This document shows positions 1-8,618 of a stretch of 64,000 nucleotides of DNA, one piece after another; within the stretch, counting starts at the first letter, position 1; each line of letters begins with the position of its first letter. The notes beneath the pieces are model-generated. The model was given only the letters and a program-made list of their open reading frames with translations. It did not search any database and was not told where the DNA came from. Both the position numbers and the translations under genes were made by a program. Origin of the DNA: Viridibacterium silvisoli (GTDB lineage Bacteria > Pseudomonadota > Gammaproteobacteria > Burkholderiales > Rhodocyclaceae); contig NZ_JAYXHS010000001.1 of assembly GCF_036017035.1 (NCBI RefSeq), positions 682,001-746,000 on the forward strand, in the 5' to 3' direction.

Positions 1-356
1 TCGCCCTGCGCCTTGCCGAAATTCGCCACCGCCTGAGGATCATTCAGTGCCTCCGGCGTGAGGTTCATGCTGCCGACCTTGGCGCGCGCTTCGGTGACAC
101 GCACCAGCACATCCTTCTCGTGTTCGGCATAGCCCTTCACCACGCCGACCAGGTTCGGCACGAGATCCGCTCGGCGTTTGTACTGGTTGAGCACTTCCGC
201 CCAGGCGGCTTTTACCGCCTCGTCATCGCTCTGGATCTGGTTGTAGCCGCAGCCCGAGAGCAATGCGGTGATCAGGAAAAGGATCGCGACCTGCGAGAAG
301 CGTGATGCATGACGAATGAAAATCGAAGGGGATGCGACGTGCGTGCTGGCAGACAT
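1..356 (-). CDS. lemA: LemA family lipoprotein (partial, 3' end outside window)
   Basis: Only the N-terminal 118 codons are present; the gene runs off the left edge. The start is the ATG whose complement is at 354-356. Residues 20-36 form a hydrophobic signal ending in a lipobox (LLSGC, Cys36), so the protein is probably a lipoprotein. The following text contains the LemA hallmarks: YNQIQSDDEAVKAAW, then LNQYKRRADLVPNLV and VKGYAEHEKDVL. LemA proteins are about 190-200 residues and form an extracytoplasmic helical bundle of uncertain function, often encoded near htpX or TPM-domain proteins. Here htpX is about 13 kb away, so that linkage is not kept. Family assignment is firm; role is not known. 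Confidence 0.9.
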   Translation of the reverse strand, partial: MSASTHVASPSIFIRHASRFSQVAILFLITALLSGCGYNQIQSDDEAVKAAWAEVLNQYKRRADLVPNLVGVVKGYAEHEKDVLVRVTEARAKVGSMNLTPEALNDPQAVANFGKAQG

Positions 357-567
357 GAAAAAGCTCCTCGCGAGACGAAGGGGTAGACGCGGAAACTACG
401 CCCTTTCGTCCTGAGCGTCTATCCGGCCTCGGTGACGCAACGCAAGACGCATGCCGCGCTTGCCCGCCATCGCACATGCATGGTCAGCCATGGATTCGCC
501 GACATGGGGATCGGTTATGCTCGCAGGCGAGATGGTTTGAATGGTCGCGTCACAGGAGCTTCAGCAC

Positions 568-1566
568 ATGCAGATCAAGAGAAGTATCGAACGAATTCCC
601 GGCGGCATCATGATCGTGCCGCTGTTCCTTGGCGCGTTGTTGCATACGCTCGCGCCGGACGCAGGTGCGTACTTTGGCTCCTTCACAAACGGCTTGATCA
701 CGGGCGTGCTGCCGATTCTGGCTGTCTGGTTTTTCTGCATGGGCGCGAGCATCAGTATCCAGGCGACGCCAACGGTGCTGCGCAAGAGCGGTGTGCTGGT
801 GCTGACGAAGATTGCTACGGCAGCCATCGTCGGCGTCATCGCATCGAAGTTCATCGGCCCTGAGGGGGTCACGGGCGGCTTTCTCGCCGGCCTGTCGGTG
901 CTGGCCATCATCGCCAGCATGAACGACACCAATGGCGGGCTCTACATGGCGCTGATGCAGCAGTACGGCACCAAGGAGGAAGCGGCCGCTTTCTGTCTCA
1001 TGAGCCTAGAGTCGGGGCCCTTCATGACAATGGTGACATTGGGCGTGGCGGGGCTGGCTGTGTTTCCGTGGCAGACGATGGTGGGAGCACTGCTGCCCTT
1101 TCTCGCCGGCTTTGCGCTGGGCAATCTCGATCCTGATTTCCGCAAGCTGTTCTCGGCCGCCGTGCCGGCGATGGTGCCGTTCTTTGCATTTGCACTCGGC
1201 AATACGATCGACTTCAAGGTGATCGCACATACCGGCCTGCAAGGCATCCTGCTCGGGCTGTTCGTGATCGTCGTGACCGGCACGGTGCTGGTTCTCGCCG
1301 ATATCTTCCTCGCCAAGGGCAACGGCACGGCAGGCATTGCTGCGGCATCGACTGCTGGTGCTGCCGTGACCGTGCCGAAGGTCGTGTCGTCGCTGGAGCC
1401 GCAGTTCGCGCCGATTGCCCCTGCCGCAACCGCGCTCATCGCAACCTCGGTCGTCGTCACCGCCATCATCACGCCGATGCTGACCTCATGGTGGGCTCAC
1501 AAGTTCGGCATCCTGTCGCCGGCCTACCGCGCTGCACACCCGCAGGGCGACATGCCGCCGCAGTAA
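568..1566 (+). CDS. kdgT: 2-keto-3-deoxygluconate permease
   Basis: The 332-residue protein matches the KdgT family end to end as I remember the E. coli protein, starting MQIKRSIERIPGG and continuing with conserved blocks such as YFGSFTNG, LAVWFFCMGASI, QQYGTKEEA and FFAFALGNTID. It is a multi-pass inner-membrane proton symporter for 2-keto-3-deoxygluconate, a pectin and uronate breakdown intermediate. An in-frame ATG lies at 541, but the ATG at 568 is preceded by AGGAG at 554-558 with a 9-base spacer and matches the family N-terminus, so it is preferred. No kdg catabolic enzymes are adjacent; the gene stands alone between lemA and a convergent cupin gene. A bidirectional terminator follows. 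Confidence 0.95.
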   Translation: MQIKRSIERIPGGIMIVPLFLGALLHTLAPDAGAYFGSFTNGLITGVLPILAVWFFCMGASISIQATPTVLRKSGVLVLTKIATAAIVGVIASKFIGPEGVTGGFLAGLSVLAIIASMNDTNGGLYMALMQQYGTKEEAAAFCLMSLESGPFMTMVTLGVAGLAVFPWQTMVGALLPFLAGFALGNLDPDFRKLFSAAVPAMVPFFAFALGNTIDFKVIAHTGLQGILLGLFVIVVTGTVLVLADIFLAKGNGTAGIAAASTAGAAVTVPKVVSSLEPQFAPIAPAATALIATSVVVTAIITPMLTSWWAHKFGILSPAYRAAHPQGDMPPQ

Positions 1567-1604
1567 GCCCCGACACCGCGCCGCGGGTGTGCACTCAAGC
1601 AAAA

Positions 1605-1622
1605 GGGCCGCACATGCGGCCC
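1605..1622. terminator. Bidirectional terminator between kdgT and cupin gene
   Basis: Perfect inverted repeat with arms GGGCCGCA and TGCGGCCC separated by CA. It is preceded by AAAA (a T run for the minus-strand transcript) and followed by TCTT. It sits between the convergent stops of kdgT and the cupin gene. Confidence 0.75.
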
Positions 1623-1658
1623 TCTTCATGTCTGTTGCAGTGAGCGAACGCTTCCGCG

Positions 1659-2057
1659 TCAGCCCTTCACGAACAAGGTCACCAGCGGCTCGCCAGCGAC
1701 TTCGCGGCTCCAGTGGCCGTGATGTTCCGGATTGAAGGTCTCGCCTTCAGGCAGGGTGTCGGCGGAATAGAAATGCTCGCCGGCGTTGAAGCGGCGCGTG
1801 CTGCCGTCGGCCAGGCCGATCTCCATCGCTCCGCTGAGGATGAAGACCCATTGCGGTTTGCCGGTGCAGTGCATCTGGCTGCGGAAGCCAGCCGGGCTTT
1901 CGCGCAACACCACGCCGCTGGCAGCCAGCTGCGCGGACAGACGCGAGTTCGGATTGCCTTCGGTCAGTGCGATTTCTTCTTCGCGGAATTTCGCGCGGCC
2001 ATCGACATCGGTGAACAGGATGACTTGCTTGAAGGTCGGCGTTGCGGAATCTGTCAT
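1659..2057 (-). CDS. Cupin domain-containing protein
   Basis: A 132-residue single-domain protein with the beta-barrel cupin pattern: GFRSQMHCTGKPQWVFIL, then AMEIGLADGSTRRFNAGEHFYSAD-type motifs and a C-terminal HGHWSREVAGEPLVTLFV strand. Small stand-alone cupins bind a metal or small ligand and include many uncharacterised proteins; no substrate can be read from the sequence. It is monocistronic, divergent from the Hsp70-like gene (about 210 bp between start codons) and convergent with kdgT. The domain call is sound; the function is unknown. Confidence 0.8.
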   Translation of the reverse strand: MTDSATPTFKQVILFTDVDGRAKFREEEIALTEGNPNSRLSAQLAASGVVLRESPAGFRSQMHCTGKPQWVFILSGAMEIGLADGSTRRFNAGEHFYSADTLPEGETFNPEHHGHWSREVAGEPLVTLFVKG

Positions 2058-2266
2058 GTACTGTCTCCACTGAAAGTAATCGGGGAGGCAAAGGGTACTC
2101 CAAGTCCGGCGGCGCTGCTTTGCGCCCGCCCGGCGACCGTCCCGGTCTTGTCAACTTCTGCAAGCGCCCCCTCGCAACAATTGACCCGCATCCTGCTCGC
2201 CCGTACCCTGCTCGACCCGCGTCCTTTCGCGGCCCTTACTTGTTCAACGCTTCTCTCCCTGCATTC

Positions 2267-3520
2267 ATGAGTCTCTCCGCCTGCGGCATCGATTTCGGCA
2301 CCTCCAACTCCACGGCTGCCATCTGCAATCACTCGGGCGCACACCTGCTGGCCCTCGAAGACGGCAAGACCACCCTGCCCTCGGCCGTGTTCTTCAACCT
2401 CGACGAGGAGTCGCTGGCCTTTGGCCGTGCTGCGCTGGCCGAGTACCTCGAGGGCTATGAAGGCCGCCTGATGCGCTCGCTGAAGAGCCTGCTCGGCAGC
2501 GGCCTGATGGATGCCGGCACGGAAGTCGGCGGGCGTCACCTGTCGTTCCGCAACCTCATTGGCGGCTTCATCGGCGAGATCAAGGCACGTGCGCAGAAGG
2601 AAGCAGGACGCACGTTCGACGCGGTCGTCGTCGGCCGCCCGGTGCGCTTCGTCGATGACGACGATGCCGCAGACAAGCTGGCGCAGGACACGCTGGCAGA
2701 GATCGTCAGCGGTCTCGGTTTCCGTGAGGTGAGCTTCCAGTTCGAGCCCATCGCCGCAGCCCACGCCTACGAACAGGGCGTCACGCGTGAAGAGCTGGTG
2801 CTGATCGTGGACATCGGTGGCGGTACCTCCGACTTCTCGCTGGTGCGCCTCTCGCCGGAGCGCCGCGGCACGGTCGATCGCAGCGCCGACCTGCTCGGCA
2901 ACAGCGGCGTGCACATCGGCGGCACGGATCTGGACAAGCAGCTCTCGCTCTCCGGCGTCATGCCTGAGCTGGGCATGGGCAGCCTGCTCAAGAACGGCGC
3001 CTCGTTTCCCAACGGCTCCTTCTTCCAGCTTGCCACCTGGCACACCATCAACCAGGTCTACACACGCAAGGCCTGGCGCAGCTTTCAGGATGTGGCGCCG
3101 GGCGTGGCCGACACGCGCCGCTTCGACCGCCTGCTCAACCTCGTGCAGAAGCAGGCCGGCCACCGGCTGGCCATGCGCGTCGAGGCAGCGAAAATCGAGC
3201 TGTCATCGCTCGCCATCTGCACCCTGCCGCTCGACGAGGCGGAAGAGGGTTTGCGCATCGCCCTCAGCCAGCAGGATTTCGAACAGGCCATTGCGACCGA
3301 GATCACCCGCGTCTGCGACTCTGCCGCGCAATGCCTGCAACAGGCAGGCGTCGCCGCGACGGCCATCGACACCCTGTTCTTCACCGGCGGCTCATCCGCC
3401 GTGCCAGCCCTGCGCGCCGCACTGGCGCAACGCTTCCCGGCTGCACGTGCCGTCGAAGGCGATCTGTATGGCAGCGTGGGCTGCGGCCTGGCGGTGGTGG
3501 CGCAACAACGCTACGGCTGA
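2267..3520 (+). CDS. Hsp70 family protein, YegD type
   Basis: 417 residues with the actin-like ATPase fold of Hsp70 but without a C-terminal substrate-binding domain, as in YegD. Phosphate 1 motif GIDFGTSNST lies at the N-terminus, phosphate 2 motif LIVDIGGGTSDFSLV in the middle, and the adenosine motif LFFTGGSSAVPALR near the C-terminus. The reading frame is open further upstream, but homology begins at the MSLSACGIDFGTS start at 2267; the upstream codons overlap the promoter region and the divergent cupin start. These proteins are presumed cytoplasmic ATPases acting as specialised chaperones; their clients are unknown. No co-chaperone gene is nearby. Confidence 0.85.
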   Translation: MSLSACGIDFGTSNSTAAICNHSGAHLLALEDGKTTLPSAVFFNLDEESLAFGRAALAEYLEGYEGRLMRSLKSLLGSGLMDAGTEVGGRHLSFRNLIGGFIGEIKARAQKEAGRTFDAVVVGRPVRFVDDDDAADKLAQDTLAEIVSGLGFREVSFQFEPIAAAHAYEQGVTREELVLIVDIGGGTSDFSLVRLSPERRGTVDRSADLLGNSGVHIGGTDLDKQLSLSGVMPELGMGSLLKNGASFPNGSFFQLATWHTINQVYTRKAWRSFQDVAPGVADTRRFDRLLNLVQKQAGHRLAMRVEAAKIELSSLAICTLPLDEAEEGLRIALSQQDFEQAIATEITRVCDSAAQCLQQAGVAATAIDTLFFTGGSSAVPALRAALAQRFPAARAVEGDLYGSVGCGLAVVAQQRYG

Positions 3521-3618
3521 TCAGCCTGGCCGCTGGCCGGCCACTATCAAGTCCGCCTGCGGCGGCGCCGTAATACCGGAGACCTCGTCCCATGACAAAT
3601 AAACCGGGAGTCTCCTGC

Positions 3619-4446
3619 ATGTCTGCCGCCCTCGACAAACTCTTCGCCAACCTGCCCCGCCTGCCCAGCATCCCGAAGGTCGTGCAGGACCTGATCGCCT
3701 CGCTGTGCAAGGAAGACGTGGATATCAGCGATCTGGTGGCGCAGGTCAAGCAGGACCAGTCGCTGTCGGCCCGCGTGCTGGCGATGGCGAACTCGAGCCA
3801 GTACGGGGTCAGCAAGAAAATCGGCGCGATCGACCAGGCGGTAACGCTGATCGGTCTCTCGGCCCTGCGCTCACTGGTCATCGCCTCCGGCATGTCGCGT
3901 GCCTTCAGCAAGGTAGAAGGCGTGGACATGCGAGCCTTCTGGAAACACGGCCTGGTCACGGCCGGCGTGGCGCGCGTGATCGGCAAGGGCAAGGGCGTCA
4001 ATGCCGAATTCGCCTACACCGCCGGCCTGATGTACCAGATCGGCGAGTTGATCATCCACCTCGCCTACCCGGCCGCCTCCAAACAGTTGCTGCGCGACAA
4101 CGGCCCCAAGGGCGTGGAGTTGCTGAAGGTCGAACGCTCGCTGACCGAGACCGACCACTGCGAAGTCGGTCAGGAAATGGCCGTGCGCTGGAACTTCCCG
4201 GTCGAGATCCGCAACGCCCTGCGCTGGTATGCACAGCCGCTGGAGGCGGAGGCCGAGCCGATGGCCGCGGTGGTGCACATTTCCGCACAGATCGCCGAGG
4301 GACTGGAAAAAGGGCTGGGTGCCGAGGAGATCAGCGTGGGCCTGGACACGCGTGTGCTGGCGCGCCTGTCGATGGAGCGCCCGGACACCGTGTGGCGCAT
4401 CGAGTCCTGCATGGATCTGCCGGCAGCTTCCGAACAGCTTCTTTGA
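3619..4446 (+). CDS. HDOD domain-containing protein
   Basis: 275 residues consisting almost entirely of an HDOD domain: LPRLPSIPKVVQDL at the N-terminus, then QDQSLSARVLAMANSSQYG, AIDQAVTLIGLSALRSLV and a degenerate HD-like region. HDOD proteins are regulatory relatives of HD phosphohydrolases that lack the metal-binding residues and are often linked to c-di-GMP signalling, chemotaxis or competence. I chose ATG 3619 because GGGAG lies 8 bases upstream; ATG 3592 is also possible, with GGAG 10 bases before it, and adds nine residues. It follows the Hsp70-like gene by about 100 bp and is followed by a probable terminator. Confidence 0.85.
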   Translation: MSAALDKLFANLPRLPSIPKVVQDLIASLCKEDVDISDLVAQVKQDQSLSARVLAMANSSQYGVSKKIGAIDQAVTLIGLSALRSLVIASGMSRAFSKVEGVDMRAFWKHGLVTAGVARVIGKGKGVNAEFAYTAGLMYQIGELIIHLAYPAASKQLLRDNGPKGVELLKVERSLTETDHCEVGQEMAVRWNFPVEIRNALRWYAQPLEAEAEPMAAVVHISAQIAEGLEKGLGAEEISVGLDTRVLARLSMERPDTVWRIESCMDLPAASEQLL

Positions 4447-4477
4447 GCTGCGCTTTTCCGAGCTGCGCTCCGGCCTT

Positions 4478-4499
4478 CGCCGGCATGCCGGGCGTTTTT
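4478..4499 (+). terminator. Probable intrinsic terminator after the HDOD gene
   Basis: A GC-rich imperfect hairpin (CGCCGGCA paired with TGCCGGGCG) is followed directly by TTTTT at 4495-4499. It is placed 30 bases after the HDOD stop codon, in the plus orientation. Confidence 0.5.
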
Positions 4500-4524
4500 C
4501 CCGACTTACCGGCTGAACAGGCGC

Positions 4525-5418
4525 TCAGCTCATCGACAGATAGTTACCGTCGGTCGACAGGGCTTCCGTGCGATGCCGCGGTACTTCGAAGCCGTTGGCC
4601 GGATCATTGACGGCTTCGATGCTCACAACCGGCACGAATGAGGTCAGCCCGCCAAAGATCGTGGCGAAAGGCACGTCGGCCGCATCGCGCCCGGTACCGA
4701 AGCGCACGAAGCCCATCGGAATGGCCACACCTGAAGCGTCGAAGAGATACCAGCGGTTGCTCAGGAAAACTTCGACGTAGGCGTGGAAGTCGGTCGGCCC
4801 CAGTGCGGGATCGGCGCCATAGTCGATGCCCGTCGCGAACCTTGCGGGGATGCTCATCGCGCGGCACAACGCAATCATCAGGTGCGAGAAGTCGCGGCAC
4901 ACGCCGGCGCTGCTGCTGAGGCTGTCCACCGCCGAAGTGTTCGGGTTGGAGGCGCCGGAGGTGAAACCGATACGCGCCTGCACCCAGCGCTGGATGGCCA
5001 GCACCCGGTCATAGCCCGGCGGCAGCTTGCCGAACTCGCGCATGGCCAGCACGTTGAGCTTGTCAGACTCGCAATAGCGGCTGGGGTAGAGGTAGGGCAA
5101 AACCTCGGGGGGCAGCTGCGGAATCGGCATCTCCTGCAACTTTTCCGGCGCAACCGCGTGGTGCAGGATATCGACGGTGGCGTCGTAGCGGACGGTAAGC
5201 GGGCCGGCATTGGCGCGCAGGCGGATGAAGCGGTTACCGTGCGCGACGTCCGTATGCATGGCGGTCGGCAGCTGCGCAACGCCGGGCTGGTTGATCACCA
5301 GATGCTCGTCGACAATCGTCTGGCAGCGCGTGCGCGCGGCCTGGATGTTGAAAATGAAATCACACGGCCACTCGGTTATCTCGTAACCGAGTTGCACGGA
5401 AAAACGTAACCTGACCAC
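4525..5418 (-). CDS. Transglutaminase-like cysteine peptidase family protein
   Basis: 297 residues. The N-terminal beta-rich region (RLRFSVQLGYEI, about residues 1-140) is followed by a transglutaminase core with the expected triad: Cys in SSAGVCRDFSHL, His in DFHAYVEVF and Asp in WYLFDASG. This arrangement is typical of bacterial transglutaminase-like proteins of unknown substrate, generally thought to act as peptidases or amidases rather than cross-linkers. The preferred start is the GTG at 5418, preceded by GAGAGG; the frame is open further upstream but that part looks non-coding. It stands alone on the minus strand. Confidence 0.85.
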   Translation of the reverse strand: MVRLRFSVQLGYEITEWPCDFIFNIQAARTRCQTIVDEHLVINQPGVAQLPTAMHTDVAHGNRFIRLRANAGPLTVRYDATVDILHHAVAPEKLQEMPIPQLPPEVLPYLYPSRYCESDKLNVLAMREFGKLPPGYDRVLAIQRWVQARIGFTSGASNPNTSAVDSLSSSAGVCRDFSHLMIALCRAMSIPARFATGIDYGADPALGPTDFHAYVEVFLSNRWYLFDASGVAIPMGFVRFGTGRDAADVPFATIFGGLTSFVPVVSIEAVNDPANGFEVPRHRTEALSTDGNYLSMS

Positions 5419-5657
5419 GAAACACCTCTCTCGCTCCGTCGTTGGAGCACAGTCAGGACAATGTGCGGCGCGCTGTCCATTACGGGCGCCGCAGTGGCAT
5501 CGGATTGCCTGGATTGGTCTGGATTCTTGTAGCGCCACACCCTCTCGCGGATGGGCGCAGTTTACCCGTTTGCCCAGGGGCATTGCGCTGCGTGGCAGAC
5601 GGTCCGGCTCATTCTTGCAAGAACCGGTCCCGGCCATGCGTCAGGGGCGTCAGGCCC

Positions 5658-5936
5658 TCAGCGCAGCCCTTCGGCGCTGTACAACACCGTTTTGTCCGCC
5701 ACGAAATTGACCGAGGCATAGCGCGTATCGGTGCCCCAGCGGCAAGTGCGCACCAGCATGGCGTCACTGCAGGTATCGGGCTTGCCGAGAATGCCCGTGA
5801 CTTCGGTGTACGACATGCCGACACGCAGGCGGTCGTAGTTCTCGACGCTGAGCCTGCTGCAAGCCGCCAGTGCAAACACCGGCAAAAGCGCCAGCAGGCC
5901 ATTCCTGAGAATCGCCAATGACAGGCGTGGGAACAT
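5658..5936 (-). CDS. Small putative lipoprotein with SmpA/OmlA-like fold
   Basis: 92 residues with a signal peptide ending in a lipobox (FALAACS). The mature part contains NYDRLRVGMSYTEVTGILGKPD and a terminal beta pattern, resembling the small BamE/OmlA-like or DUF3862-type lipoproteins where VGMSYxEVxxILGxP marks the first helix. The ATG at 5936 is preferred over 5948 because GGAG lies six bases upstream of it. The two central cysteines (DTCS and RTCRW) could form a disulphide. It is divergent from the first diguanylate cyclase gene. Function is unknown; an envelope role is inferred from the lipobox. Confidence 0.7.
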   Translation of the reverse strand: MFPRLSLAILRNGLLALLPVFALAACSRLSVENYDRLRVGMSYTEVTGILGKPDTCSDAMLVRTCRWGTDTRYASVNFVADKTVLYSAEGLR

Positions 5937-6123
5937 GCTTTTCTCCATGTGAATTTATTTCAAGCTGCCACAGATACTGTGATTGCCGCCAATTATGCGT
6001 TCCGTCTATGGCGAAATGCCCGAAAACCTGCGCCACAGCTAAAGATTCCGGAAATGGCTGCCGATGACGCATATGGGTGCGCTCCCGGCAAGCGGATCGC
6101 ACCACCGGCCCGGGGACGCTCAT

Positions 6124-8436
6124 TTGCGCAAAGAATTACAAGACTTCCTGATCCTTGCACTGCCAGCCCTTCTAGCGGGGCTGCTCGCCATGGCATTCCA
6201 TTTGCCGCCATGGCTGGGCATCCCGCTCACGGCGCTGTGCGGCTTCGTGCCGCCCATGTTACGCCTGCGCCAGACCGAGCGAGCCCTGGTCGAGCAAGCG
6301 GTGAACCATGTCGAATTCACGCGCCAGGTCGTCGATGTCATCCCGCACCCGGTCTATGTGAAGGACGCCGACAGCCGCTACATCATCGTCAATCGCGCCT
6401 TCTGCGAAGAGCGCAACCTGCCGCTGGAGCAGATTGTCGGGCTCACCACGCAGGAGATCACGCGCAACAAGGCCGACAGCCAGGTCTCACGCAAGGAAGA
6501 CCAGGCCGTACTGGCCGGCCAGGTGATCCGCAAGGAGCAGCACGACATCCACCCGACACACCGTACCGAGCGCCACCGCCTGATCATGAAGGGCGCCTGT
6601 CGCACGGCCAATGGCGCGATGGTCATCGTCGGCGCCAACTTCGACCTGTCGCACTGGTGGGTCAATGAACAGGATCTGCAGCAGGAGCTGCAGCAGCAAC
6701 GCACGCACTACCAGGACACCCTGGACTTCGTGCAACGTGTGCTCGATCTGATTCCGCACCCGGTCTACGTCAAGGACCAGAACAGTCGCTACGTGATCGC
6801 CAACAGCGCCATGGCCGCCGAAAGCGGCCTGAGCGCGGAAGAGCTGATCGGCAGCACTGGCGACGTGCAGGGCCATATCCGCGCGGAAGACGAAGCCGTG
6901 CTGGCGGGCAAGGAGCTGATGACCGAAGTGCAGGACGTCGATGCACGCGGGCTGGATCGCTTCCGCATCGTCAGCAAGGGAGTCTGCCTCAACGCCTATG
7001 GCGAGCCGGTGATCGTCGGCGCGCACGTCGACCTGACCGAGCTGCGCTACGTCGAGCGCAACCTGCAGGAGTCGCTGAAAAACGAGGTGGCCTTGCGCGA
7101 ACGCACCGAGGCTTTCATCCAGCGCCTCATCGACGTGATTCCCGACCCGGTGTTCATCAAGAAAGCCGGCGGCGTCTACGTCATGATCAACGAAGCCTTC
7201 GCCAGCTACCGCAACGTCGACAAGCTCAACTTCAAGGGATTCAAACGTCATGAGCCGTCGACCGACCCGGCCCTGCGCGCCGCCTCGATGAGCGAAGACG
7301 AACAGGTGCTGGCGGGCATGGACAGCGACAAGGAAGACCACGTCATCCGCCAGGCCACGGGTGAGGAGATTTTCCGCGTCATCAGCAAGCGCCGCTCGGT
7401 GTTCGTCGACGGCGACCCGGTGATCGTCGGCATCGAACATCACATCACGCGCTGGAAGCTCGCCGAACGCGAACTGAAAGCCGTCCTCGAGCGCGAGATG
7501 GCGCAGCGCCTGCGCACCGAACGCTTCGTGCAGGACTTGATCGACGTGATCCCCGACCCGGTCTACGTGAAGAGCGCCGACGGTCAGTACCTCATCGTCA
7601 ACGATGCCTTCGCACGCGTGCGCCGCAAGCCACGCGAAGAACTGATCGGCCTTGTATCGCCGAGCACGGTGTCGCGCGATGAAGACCAACAGGTCATCGC
7701 CGGTGGTGAAGTCCTCAAGGAAGAGCACCGCCACCGCAGCACTGGCGAAGAGATCTTCCGCGTCGTCTGCAAACGCCGTTGTGTCAGCGTGGATGGCTCG
7801 CCGGTAGTCGTCGGCATCGATCACTACATTACCGAATGGCGCCTTGCCGAGCGCGAGCTCAAGCGCCTCGCCGAAGAAGATGTGCTGACCGGCATCGCCA
7901 ATCGCCGCCACTTCACGACGGAGGCCAACCGCTCGCTGGAGAAGGCGCACCGGCATGGCGAAGTCATGTCGCTGCTGCTCTTCGACCTCGATCACTTCAA
8001 GCTCATCAACGACAAGTACGGCCACAACATCGGCGACGAAGTGCTGCGCGAGATGGCGCGGCGCATGCAGGAGTGTTTCCGTAAGTCAGACCTGCCGGGA
8101 CGCTGGGGTGGCGAGGAGTTCATTGCGCTCCTGCCGCACACGCCCGTGTTCGCCGCACGCGACGTTGCCGAACGTTTGCGCAAAGCACTGGCCGACATAC
8201 CGATCAGCACCAGCAGCGGTGACATAAAGGTCACGCTGAGTGGCGGCGGCGCCCAGATGCTCGCGGATGACACGCTGGAATCACTGGTCGCACGCGCCGA
8301 TGCAGCCCTTTATCGTGCCAAGCATGGCGGCCGCAATCGCGTGGAGACCAGCGACGCAACCGGCGCGGTCGCCACAGAACCAGACAGGCATGAGACACCG
8401 GAGGCCAGCACCGCGCTGGCCGCCCATCGCTCGTAG
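6124..8436 (+). CDS. Membrane-anchored diguanylate cyclase with four PAS domains (paralogue 1)
   Basis: 770 residues from the proposed TTG start. Two hydrophobic segments (about residues 8-46) precede four PAS-like modules at about 65-190, 200-310, 328-450 and 463-580; each begins with a variant of VIPxPVYVK. A GGDEF domain follows (about 585-750) with FDLDHF at 620-625 and an active GGEEF at 662-666. An RxxD (RKSD) lies five residues before GGEEF and matches the c-di-GMP inhibitory site. The product is therefore probably a working, feedback-inhibited diguanylate cyclase. TTG 6124 is chosen because GGGGA lies seven bases upstream and the resulting MRKE start matches the downstream paralogue; ATG 6064 would add 20 residues. 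The neighbouring gene is a tandem duplicate. Confidence 0.88.
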   Translation: MRKELQDFLILALPALLAGLLAMAFHLPPWLGIPLTALCGFVPPMLRLRQTERALVEQAVNHVEFTRQVVDVIPHPVYVKDADSRYIIVNRAFCEERNLPLEQIVGLTTQEITRNKADSQVSRKEDQAVLAGQVIRKEQHDIHPTHRTERHRLIMKGACRTANGAMVIVGANFDLSHWWVNEQDLQQELQQQRTHYQDTLDFVQRVLDLIPHPVYVKDQNSRYVIANSAMAAESGLSAEELIGSTGDVQGHIRAEDEAVLAGKELMTEVQDVDARGLDRFRIVSKGVCLNAYGEPVIVGAHVDLTELRYVERNLQESLKNEVALRERTEAFIQRLIDVIPDPVFIKKAGGVYVMINEAFASYRNVDKLNFKGFKRHEPSTDPALRAASMSEDEQVLAGMDSDKEDHVIRQATGEEIFRVISKRRSVFVDGDPVIVGIEHHITRWKLAERELKAVLEREMAQRLRTERFVQDLIDVIPDPVYVKSADGQYLIVNDAFARVRRKPREELIGLVSPSTVSRDEDQQVIAGGEVLKEEHRHRSTGEEIFRVVCKRRCVSVDGSPVVVGIDHYITEWRLAERELKRLAEEDVLTGIANRRHFTTEANRSLEKAHRHGEVMSLLLFDLDHFKLINDKYGHNIGDEVLREMARRMQECFRKSDLPGRWGGEEFIALLPHTPVFAARDVAERLRKALADIPISTSSGDIKVTLSGGGAQMLADDTLESLVARADAALYRAKHGGRNRVETSDATGAVATEPDRHETPEASTALAAHRS

Positions 8437-8618
8437 CAGCACTGCAGCAAAACAGAAGAAGCAGGCAGCAGACGGCCCGGTCAGGGCCGCGCAGCACAAG
8501 CAGGGGCACTACACATCATGCATGTGGCAGATCCGTTGCCGCGCCCGACGTGCGGCTTCTAAAGTATGTCGCCCCCTTTCCGTTGACTGGAACAGCCACA
8601 CAATGAGCCGGGGGGCTT

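Noticed and set aside
2054..3163. Open frame of 369 codons on the minus strand
   Set aside because: Antisense to the YegD-like Hsp70 gene and overlapping the cupin start; composition is non-protein-like.
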